From: Adiantum capillus-veneris
Lineage: Eukaryota > Streptophyta > Polypodiopsida > Polypodiales > Pteridaceae
Direction: 5' to 3'
Length of the DNA stretch: 64,000 nt
Assembly (NCBI GenBank): GCA_014529385.2
Contig: CM043959.1
Span: forward strand, 85,789,029 to 85,853,028
Below the pieces are notes generated by a model that ran no database searches, was not told where the DNA came from, and saw only the letters and a list, made by a program, of their open reading frames with translations. Each line of letters begins with the position of its first letter. Positions within the stretch are counted from its first letter, which is position 1. Shown here piece by piece: positions 54,538 to 64,000 of the stretch. The position numbers and the translations under genes were made by a program.

Positions 54538-56195
54538 TATCATGTCATGCACCATAGTCCTACCTTCTTTGAAATGGACTTTTCCCTTTACCAATGGGAA
54601 GATTATTTTTGGGGTTGAAAATCTACAAGATCATGTTGCACCACAAACATTTACTGCTTTGCATCTGATTATCATGGTTGGGAGTGAAGAGTTGACAGTG
54701 CCAATGGAGAGAACAAGCAATCACTTGGGAGAGGAGTTTTATGTTGTGGAAGAATTGCTCTATACAAATTTTGTGGTGCTAGTTGAAGATACATGGTTTC
54801 AAATTTGAGTGGCATGGCTGCTGCCTTGGTGGATGTTCCCTACATAGACCATACTAGTCCAAGCAAGGAACAACTCTCTCTCGAGCAAGCATTGCAAAAA
54901 TCTACCAAGTTAAGGAGTACAAATAGTATTTTTTCATTTTCTAATGCAATGAAAAAGCCCAACACCTTGACGAATCTTCTTTAAAAGCTAGTGGAAACCA
55001 AACAAGTGTCAAAAATACCAAAGGTTCACAATGGTAACATGGTGTTTGGGTTTCCACCAACCTTAGGAAAGGTTCATCCAATGGATGCTATGGAGCATAA
55101 TTATGATCCACACCATTGGACCAAACCACAAACCTCGAACATCACATTTCTTGGAGTGTGTTGCAAAACTTAGTGTGTAGGTGCTCTAAAGTGTCTCAAT
55201 GAAAGTTTTCCCAAATTGGTTAATTTTGGGAAGTCAAAGACAGCCAATTCCAATGGCAGTATGCTAAAATTACCGTCCATGGGCAAGTTTTGCAATGAAC
55301 TTTGTGGCATGCTTACTTGCCACTATTGCAGTTAACCACCCATTTGTTTGCGTACATATGATTGCTTCGTATATTATGTCATGCCAAGGGATGAAAGCAT
55401 GAGCAGATTGATGTTACATCAAGGAACTCACCAACATGACATGAGGGAATGGCCATCAAAAGGGCTCGCCAATAAAACCAAAGAGATGGTTACACGAGTT
55501 TTCATTATGGATAGACATGCAGGTGTGCAAGAAATGTACAAATGTGTGTGGCAATGGAAATTGTGCAACTTTGATGCAAGAGGGGGGGCTATCCATATAC
55601 TTGGTGAGCAAGAATTTCTAAATGTTACTGAGGCAATGATTCCTACCAATTTCTCTTGTTTGTGCATATTATTTCAAAGTGAATGAACTCTAAAATAGAG
55701 GTTTTTGAAGGTCCGTGGCTACAATATGAAAAATGGGCCAACAAAGGAGAGCTTTGATGTGGAGTCCTTGCTGCATCCAAAGAGATATTGCACATATGAT
55801 TTTTTCCACAAAAGTAGGTTTTTCGGGCAAGGAGTGGAAGGGGAGCGATGCTTTGGGTTGAAAATGTCTACGGTTGTTCATGTATCTGGATTGGTTTTGG
55901 TTAATGAAATGCGACAAAGTGGACCTATAGATCTTTGTCACGCTTAGGTGCAATTTGATCACACTCACCGAGTGGCGGATAGGGTCACCATGGCATGCCA
56001 CATATATGATCCAAGGTTTGTTCTCTTAGAAATATATTTCTAAAGTTTGACATATCTTAAGAAACAACCAACAACATATTTCCTAATGTGTATGTCTTAT
56101 GTTGTAGAAAGCTAGGTCTCCTCAATATTGCAACTTGTGAGATAAAAATGGAAGACATGGAAGCACAAATTTATTTCTCGCAATGGTCATGGATG
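54538..56195 (+). pseudogene. Zinc-finger-like gene fragments, unassigned
   Basis: Plus-strand pieces in shifting frames: 54538-54806 (VAPQTFTALHLIIMVGSEEL, VVEELLYTNFVVLVED), 54791-55170 (MDAMEHNYDPHHWTKPQTSN, FLGVCCKT), 55171-55686 (FCNELCGMLTCHYC and LMLHQGTHQHDMREWPSKG). The last is a Cys...His-x-His arrangement like WRKY-GCM1/FLYWCH zinc fingers found in plant transposases. Then 55705-55947 (HPKRYCTYDFFHKSRFFGQG and ERCFGLKMSTVVHVSGLVLV) and, after a possible intron ending TTATGTTGTAG at about 56105, KLGLLNIATCEIKMEDMEAQ. Inference: one decayed gene, perhaps transposon-encoded. The family is not certain. Confidence 0.45.
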
Positions 56196-56574
56196 TGACA
56201 CTATAGCACGTCGCGCAAAAATTGGCACATATACCGACGCGACAAAGCTTCTTTTAAATGTAAAATTCCCTGGAATACTTGCATCATAATAAATGCCGAT
56301 ATCGTAGCATTGGTATACGCACGGATAGAGACCGTCGGAATATACGTTGTTGTATGTGTCCAAATACACATTGTTACTTATGTCGGAATAAATGCAGTTA
56401 TCTAAGCTAAAAATGTTTTTATATGGGTGAAAGCATGTTAACCTGTCGCGCTTTTTGTGCTAGTTAGCAGTTTCAAGTTAGCACATGTTCAAAAAAGTTG
56501 GACGTTCGGTAAATTTTTTACAAATAATATCAAAATTTTTCGGAGGTTGTACATTTGGATTCCTTGTTTCAAGT
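56196..56574. other. Spacer, no gene
   Basis: AT-rich with short motifs such as GCACGTCGCGCAAAAATTGG, GACGCGACAAAGC and ATGCCGATATCG. They resemble subterminal CpG motifs of DNA transposons, but no terminal repeat was found. Confidence 0.35.
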
Positions 56575-56860
56575 GCTTTGTCATACCATAACCATAACTT
56601 GCTTGTCATACCATAACCATAACAACCATACCATCATTGCAAAACCATAACCATAATCATAATTTGATTGCCAAACCATAACCATCACATGATTGCCATA
56701 CCATCATTGAAAACCATAACCATGACTTGATTGGAAAACCCTAAACATACCATGATTGACATACCATCATTTCAAAACCATAATCATAACTTGATTGCCA
56801 AACCATGACCAAAACCTCTTTGCCATACCATAACCATAACCTCTGTGCCATATCATAATT
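56575..56860. repeat. CCATAACCATAAC minisatellite (inverted copy)
   Basis: Reverse-complement counterpart of the ATGGTTATGG arrays at 41270-41740 and 62850-63330. It lies at the 3' side of the minus-strand transposase-like gene, in the same relative position. Confidence 0.8.
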
Positions 56861-57033
56861 GGGAAACAAATTAGAACCGCAAACAAAATTCAAACCCATA
56901 AACATAAGCACTACAAAATTGTACATGCAAACAATCACTGAGTAAGACTGTATCAAGAAGACCATAGCTATAAATTAGATTGTACCAAGAAGACTGTATC
57001 AAGATGACTGAGTAAAATTGTATAAGAAGACCC

Positions 57034-57713
57034 TCATGGTAATGCCTCCCAGTCGACATCCTCTCCCTCCTCCTGCATCTGGGTCAAAATGACCACAAGT
57101 CCATGCTTGTACCCATAATTCTCCTCTCGGCGTGTTGAAATTCGCTTCACGGAAACTTACTGTAAAACTATGGTTTAATCATGAGATAAATCTTCAAATA
57201 ACATGTATATTTTGGACAATTTAAAGCATACATATAATACTTACAAAATCATGTCGAAGTGTGTCATAGCCTCCACTCCCAAAATGTGACGCACTAGCAG
57301 ACTCTAAACGTGCTCTGGCCGCATCTCTCTGCTGTTGAAATTTATTAGGATTGTCTTGTGTCTCTCGTGATCCCCACCCACTCCTCTGCATCCAACCATG
57401 CCGGCTTTGGACTGTTGGCAATGTACCTGTCTCTCGCCTTTGATTGACTGTATGACATTGTGGCCTTTGCCACGCCCCAAATCTAGTCATTCAAAAATCG
57501 ATCGTACCACTTTGCCGGCCTGTACTCTCTGTGAATGGCCTCGATGATGTAACTCTTTCCTTCATCACATTCGAGATTATCCCAAATCTCCATCACAGAG
57601 TGACCAAAATAAACTCTACAGATGTGCCAAATCCTATGTCGCATGGCCTTTTCGAACCTATCCGCCACAACAACCCCATCCATTCTTGCTAGGATCATGC
57701 TCGTGTGATCCAC
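57034..57713 (-). pseudogene. Transposase-like gene, inverted third copy
   Basis: Exon 57713-57245 in two overlapping frames: RHRIWHICRVYFGHSVMEIWD, NLECDEGKSYIIEAIHREYR and PAKWYDRFLND, then a frameshift and FQQQRDAARARLESASASHF with GSGGYDTLRHDFV. An intron at 57244-57160 (GTAAGT...TTTTACAG) leads to SVKRISTRREENYGYKHGLV, then MQEEGEDVDWEALP and stop. It is better preserved than the two direct copies (fewer stops) and clearly diverged from them. The Transposase_24-like assignment is by recalled pattern only. Confidence 0.6.
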
Positions 57714-57990
57714 AAGGTGTATGTGGTGTGCCGATTGGTGAACTATCTATTGAAGAGTCTAGCCTCATAAGTCTCTAATAGAGCCTCTAAGGAGGTTAGA
57801 ACTCCTCTATCAAGACTAAACTTCTTGATGATATTTTGGATGAGGCCACTCCTTCCGTTTGATTTTTGTTATCCCTTTTATGTTATAGTTGCTTCCTACT
57901 TTATTGCATCTTGGTTTCCAGGGCAATTTTCTCATTTAGCCTCTTTGCTTTCATTTTCTCTCTTTTGGCTTTTCCATGAGTTCTTTGTCC

Positions 57991-58459
<469 letters not shown>

Positions 58460-58583
58460 AATGACCACCTTGTAGGTACATCGAGAGGAGAGATGGGGAG
58501 AGGGGGTCGTGTGGGGCTATGCTCTACATGGTAGTGTGCAGCAGTAGGGGGTTACCTACCCACACAACCTCGGTGTGCGTTGT

Positions 58584-59944
58584 GGGTGTGTGTGTGTGTG
58601 TGCATTGTGTGGTAGCGTACCTTTTGTCATATTGCACGGCAGTCATAAGGTACCTTACCACACAATGCAAGTGTGTGCATAAGCTGTCCTACGGAATAGT
58701 GCTTAGCACGGGTGCATCACCTCGATCAGTAACGCGGGGAATATGGTGTCCTTGTGGTAAGTATTGACTCACAGTCTATGTACTACATCAGTAACGCGGT
58801 GATTCTATTATCCTTATAGTGAGTCAACTTCCCTTCCTTTTCCAAAAAAACATATGGGCATCAGTCAGTAACGTGGCTATATAATGCTCGTATGGAAGCC
58901 ATTATTGCTCTTTAGATTCAGGCAACACTCGATCGGTATTAATGCGGCTAATTGAGTGTCGTTTGTTAGAAACACTTGTTTTTGCATAAATGTGGCATTC
59001 ATGTGGTTAACCCGGCCATACAAACGCCATATGATTTGTATGTGCATGTGCAATTCATTTTTTAAAGTATTACGTATATGAAATACTTGGTCGATAATGC
59101 GGCAGTGAAGAGTATTTCATGTACAAATGTTTAAATTACTCAATATTGTTGTTTTTAAGTATTCTTACAAAAATATATCTAGCTAATCATATTCAAAAGA
59201 ATGATTTATTCATCAATCATCATCGCTATTTTAAATGTTACATTTACATAAGTAATATCCACACTATATTATTTCTCTATGTAAAAAGGTATATGCACAC
59301 AATTTGCATGTAAGATATTCATTTTTATCTTTTTAAAGAGCAAGACGTTCGTTGCAATTTATGATTGGTTTGTACACTTTCAATGTTTTAAAAATGAGCT
59401 AAAATAAAATTGGCAATATGTACATTACGATGCATATATCTTTTGGGAGGCTTTTTTTTTAAGTGAGTCGTGATAACGTGAAAAATATAAACTCACGCCC
59501 TATGTTCTATCAGAATATTTTGAATTGTTTTGGGTTTTTAACATGTTCTGCTAGATCTAGATAATTTTTTTAGGAGTTACTTATTTTTAATGTATCTTTC
59601 ATGAGTAAACATAGCATCTTGAAGTCAAAATGATTATCAACCTGAATAAATATAATCTTGCATAATTTTTTGACGTCTTTAAGTCAGGGTATGGTTTGTT
59701 TGAACTAGTGTGAGAGTGCAACGTGCAAAATATAGGTAATATTGACAATATGCTAAAATGTTTCAGGTTTTTAACCTGTATTGTTTTATCTGGATGAAGT
59801 TATTAAAAGCTAATTGTTTGCTCTACATTTAATTACACGAGTAGACATTACATTTTCAAGTAAAATTGTTGTCAATGTGTATCAATATTGTCGTGCGCAT
59901 TTTTTAAAGTCTTCAAGTCATGGTTATGGTTTGTCTGAACTAGT
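58584..59944. other. AT-rich spacer with TCAGTAACGCGG motifs, copy 2
   Basis: Counterpart of 37019-38380 with the same motif set and a short (GT)n. No gene. Confidence 0.5.
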
Positions 59945-60482
59945 GTGAGAGTGTCAATGCGGTGTACATCCATGAAATTGTATTTGATATGTTGTTTTTT
60001 ATTGTCCAGTGCAAAAATGACGTCAATTCAAAAGAAAGTTATTATGTGTACCATTCAAAAACAATTTATTTTGACAATATCATCATGTGCACATGATTGC
60101 ATAGAACAGATTAGTGAAAGTGACGTCTTCATTAAAGACCTCACTAGCACTATATGGGAGAACACAGAGTGTAGGCTGCGAGGTGAAGGCCAATATGAGC
60201 TGATGATTGGACAACAGGGATTCATGAATTTGAACCCACCACAAGGTTAGTACAGTGCTGTGCAATATGAAAGTTTGTTGCGGAGACTTTAATGAAGATA
60301 TCCCTCCCACCTGCAATATGGAAAAATAAGAGCTCTGGAGCAAATTATGGGAGGATCAAAAGGTCAACATAAAGCGGGTGAAAGCTCAGGTTCAAGCTTC
60401 CTTACCCACAATATTGAAGATGGCCCAATATACACAAGCAGCCGTGGATGGCCGATGAGATGCAAGCGGCACCGACACAATC

Positions 60483-61534
60483 ATGCGCACAGTATTGAAT
60501 GTGAAGTGTACTCATCTGATCGGCATTCCCCACAAGACCATGGTGGAAGATACAAGGGTTGGAGCAGGCTCTTTTGGGGTGTGCATATTATACACCATAA
60601 AAGGAATTTCATTCTTTCAAAAGCACATTACATATATGATATGTGGGAAAATACTACAAGGGAGGGAGTGAGGAAAAATTTGATAGCTTTCAGATAGAGC
60701 AAGGAATGTTTGAACACTTCACCCCTCCATTTTAAGATGCATTGGCTTTACACAGAGGCTCCTTGGATCGCAATCTTTCCATACTACAATGGGGGCACCT
60801 TGGGAGACATGATGTGTCGCTTGCCATTCGTCCATAGAGCATTTAGATGCTACATACATAGGCGGAAACATGGATGGAGGTCGCTGCCACCAAAAAATCA
60901 ACAGTCAGCAAAGATAGCGATTGCATGGATCAAAGCAGTGATTGACTAGCTGCGAGCAATTTTACACACTTTAATTGATGGCGTTGCGGCTGCTCATTCA
61001 GTTGGTATAGTGCATAACGACCTGCACCCTTTCAACATAATTTTGGACTTTACTTGCGCAAATAAACCCTGAGTTGGCATCATTGATTGGGGCATGATGC
61101 TTAGAACAACAACCAAGTGCGTGTCAAATAACTATTTGCATCAAAGAAAACAATCGTACTTTGCAATTTTGGAGGCACAATCAAAAGGGTAAGGAGAGAT
61201 TGCAAAGCGACCGTGGATTGCTCCAAAAATATACGATCCACGATATGCAGACGTGTACACAAAAGCAAGCGACATTTATGCATTAGGATTTATATTCGAC
61301 ACGTTGATAGACTTTTGGAATGAAGCTAAAAAAGTTTATTTCCTAGAAGAAATATTAAACCACCCTGATCAAGATGCCATGAGGGCCATTCAAATAAAAG
61401 TAGACTGCTGAATGAAGTTAAGAGAGTGGGAAGATAGAAGAAACGCATTAGGTGTTTTGATATTTTTCAAAGAGCATTTAAAGACAGACCGCTTTGATCT
61501 TGTTGAACTTGTGCCGTCTTTTTACCTGTTCTGA
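60483..61534 (+). pseudogene. Protein kinase pseudogene, copy 2
   Basis: It keeps what copy 1 lost. From about 60946 one frame reads ILHTLIDGVAAAHSVGIVHN, DLHPFNIILD, a stop, VGIIDWGMMLR (Mg-binding motif DWG in place of DFG), a stop, EIAKRPWIAPKIYDPRYADV, KASDIYALGFIFDTLIDF, FLEEILNHPDQDAM, a stop, and then MKLREWEDRRNALG to VPSFYLF and stop. The N-lobe loop GAGSFG is in another frame at 60534 on, so a frameshift or intron lies at about 60670-60710. The first internal stop (TGA before VGIIDWG) fits decay of a CGA arginine codon. Confidence 0.75.
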
Positions 61535-61982
61535 ACATTTTTGTACCGTATATTTTTCCTTTTTTGGGTATTTTATTTGTATTGAATTATATTATATGAG
61601 TTTGGGGTGGTTCACTTCAATGAGTCATTTGAAGTATATTTGAATCTATATGTCTCTAGTCAATTATCTTGTAGTTCAATTTGATCAATTGTCTTGTGAC
61701 TCAATTGGATCAATTATCTCTAGTCATTTGTCTTGTGGTTCAATTGGTTCAATCAATTGTGATTTTAATTTTTGTATCAATTGTGATTTAATCGAACCAA
61801 GATACGACGTATTGTGTAGTACATGAGACTATTGAATCGTGGTATCTTTGAGATTGTTAGATCGCGATAATATATTTTTGTCAAAGATATTGAATATTTG
61901 TCTATTTGTCCATTGCAACTGTAAGATACTATGGCTGATCAAGAAAAAATTTTGTGGTACTCAATCAGTACCACATGATCAA

Positions 61983-62761
61983 CAAAAAATGGATGTTAAT
62001 GCGTTTCATCGCATGAAATCTCTAGCGCCCGATATGTCAGCACAACAAGCGACGCGTACTACTCGACGACTATGAAAGTGGAAAAAATAAACCAGATGCA
62101 ATGAAAAAGATATCAATAAATAAATGACAAAGAATATAATAAAAACAATATGTCCATGTGAGGATGTGGAGATAAATAAAGGATTTTGGAAGGTATCAAA
62201 GTGCCTACACAAAGCGATCAAAGAAAATGATGAGAGGATCTACTTGGAAGTTTATGGCCATCCACTGCACAATGCAGATTGTGTGTAAGCTCCAATCTTG
62301 AATCACTCGATTTTGGGTGTGGCTTGTGCCACAATGTCACACCGTCGGTCACACGTGAGAGACAGGTACAAGGACGAAAGTCAAAATCCGGCATGGTTGG
62401 ATGTAGAGGAGTAGGTGGGGATTGCACGAGAGACACAAGACAATCCTGACAGATTTCAGCAGCAGAGAGATGCATCGAGTGCACGTTTGGAGTCTGCTAG
62501 AGCATCACATCTTGGGAGTGGAGACTACAACACACTTTGACATGAGTTTCTAACTATTATACGTATGCTTTAAATTGTTAAAAATGTATATGTTATTTGA
62601 AGATTTTTCTCATGATTAAACCATAAGTTTGCAGGAAGTTATCGTGAAGCACCCTCCGACACGCCGAGAGGAGAAGTATGGGTACAAGCATGGACTTGTG
62701 GCCCTTTTTGACCCACTTGTAGGAGGAGGGAGAGGTCGTCGAGTGGGAGGCATTACCATGA
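61983..62761 (+). pseudogene. Transposase-like gene, duplication copy 2
   Basis: Counterpart of 40390-41167. At the intron start the GT of copy 1 (TTTGTAACT) reads CT here (TTTCTAACT, 62550), so the splice donor is lost. An extra T in the last exon (CCCTTTTTGACC) shifts the frame. Both copies are therefore inactive. Confidence 0.55.
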
Positions 62762-62849
62762 GGGTGACATCCTTTATATATGTTTTTTTTTTTTTTTTTT
62801 GGTATCTGTGTTCTTCTTGATACAGTCTTACTCATTCATTGTTTACATG

Positions 62850-63330
62850 TATAGTTTCACGCTTATGTTTATGGTTTTGCATTCCGTTTGTGATTATGAT
62901 CTTGCAATTATGGTTATGGCACACAGGTTATGGTTATGGTTTTCTAATTATGGTATGGCACATAGGTTACGGTCATGGTTTGGAAATCAAGTTATGGTTA
63001 TGGTTTTGCAATGATGGTATGGCAATCATGGTATGGTTAGGGTTTGGCAATCAAGTTATGGTTATGGTTTTGCAATGACAGTATGAATCATGTTATGATT
63101 ATGGTTTGGCAGTTAGATCATGATTGATTATGGTTATGGTTTTGCAGTGACGGTATGGCTATTATGGTTATGGTATGACAAACAAGCTATGGTTATGGTA
63201 TGGCAAGTGGGTTATGTTTATGATTTTGCAGTTTTTGAATCATGTTTTAACGATGGCTATAAAAACTTCATGCCATTGTGCCTATGGTTTGGGAATTGAC
63301 ATTATGGTTATGCTTATGCTTTTGGGAACT
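62850..63330. repeat. ATGGTTATGG-type minisatellite, copy 2
   Basis: Counterpart of 41270-41740 with nearly the same unit order. Confidence 0.8.
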
Positions 63331-63539
63331 TGTCATGATTAAGCTTTTTAGTACTTTCAAAACCTGATAGTTCTTACTTTGCGGGACTAATGCGTGCCCG
63401 TGCAACCTCAAAGACTCTGAAGGGGGTCATTTTGGAACCCGTCTCTCCCCAACCCACAAAAGAGATTCATTCTTGGAAAAAATATGTGCCATTCTTAGGA
63501 TTGGCTATCACCGCTATCTCTAGCCCCTTGCGCAAAAAA

Positions 63540-64000
63540 AGTTCTTGGTCTCTTTCACATCCAAATCATAGCTTGCCTTGTAATCTTCTTCGTGCACGTG
63601 GTACTCTCTACTCCCCTTTACTCGAAAATCCTGTTTCTTCAATTGATACATTACATCGAACTCTTCTTGCAATAAAAATCACCAAAACGAAGTGATTTCT
63701 GAAAAAAAGGTACTCACCTAATGCACGTGTATTATAATTTTAGAAATACTTTCCACAGTAGTTACGCTAGCAAAGACATATGCAGTCTAAGCCATTTTGA
63801 ATGGTTCATTTCCATCCCATGAAGTGACCTCTCCGATTTCACCCTATATTCTTCATTGCATTTTTCCAATAAGGACTATGGGTTGACAAGTGCTAATTTT
63901 TGCATCATAAATATATCGCGGACGATGGTGGGAGGCACATGGACTTGTGTCACCCTATTTTTGAATGTAAATATATACTAACAATTAATAACCCAAGTGC
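63540..64000 (-). pseudogene. Unrecognised minus-strand gene, copy 2 (partial)
   Basis: Minus-strand blocks EEFDVMYQLKKQDFRVKGSR and DYKASYDLDVKETKNFFC (about 63690-63550), and further up HVPPTIVRDIF-like sequence (about 63950-63740). Same exon layout as 41950-42345. Upstream exons lie outside the window. Confidence 0.4.

Overview
The window looks like nuclear DNA from a land plant, and almost all of it is repeats. The evidence is a CACTA (En/Spm) transposase of the plant tnp2 type, Ty1/copia elements with an initiator-Met tRNA primer site, several Ty3/gypsy elements, plant-style split coding regions and many long (GA)n tracts. A Penelope-like retroelement is rare in flowering plants but known in conifers, lycophytes and some other plants, so a gymnosperm, fern or lycophyte is more likely than an angiosperm (inference). 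No intact host gene, tRNA, rRNA or CRISPR array was seen.

Layout. 1-4014: non-coding DNA with a 78-bp-arm foldback, a decayed histone H3-like fragment, a 38-bp tandem, a 43-bp minisatellite and a ~171-bp satellite-like array. 4015-12393: old gypsy element A (+). 12690-14198: internally deleted copia remnant (-). 14199-19971: decayed CACTA element (-) with a right terminal repeat, a 385-bp tandem duplication and an 80-bp-arm foldback. 20779-29398: two head-to-tail Penelope-like elements (-), the downstream one nearly full length. 29399-31789: 5' half of a copia element (-). 31830-32760: copia fragment (+). 32940-36830: gypsy C fragment (-). 36244-42402 and 57756-64000: a ~6.2-kb direct duplication carrying a protein-kinase pseudogene, a transposase-like gene with an intron, and part of an unrecognised minus-strand gene. 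43743-53736: young gypsy element B (+), same family as A. 53737-54370: GA- and G-rich low-complexity DNA. 54538-56200: degenerate zinc-finger-like gene fragments. 56575-57713: an inverted third copy of the transposase-like segment.

How it works together. Gypsy B is the most complete unit: 2-kb LTRs about 98% identical, a 4-bp target duplication (acgt), a gag-protease frame and a separate 1181-codon pol frame. The two frames are joined by a canonical -1 slippery heptamer (GGGTTTT) in the correct phase, and the same heptamer sits at the matching point of diverged element A. The pol sequence follows, motif by motif, the layout I recall for basidiomycete gypsy elements rather than the usual plant chromovirus or Tat/Athila lineages. 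The Penelope-like element shows no GIY-YIG endonuclease motif that I can find and also recalls the endonuclease-free Coprina type known from fungi and some plants. These lineage assignments rest on recalled motifs, not on searches.
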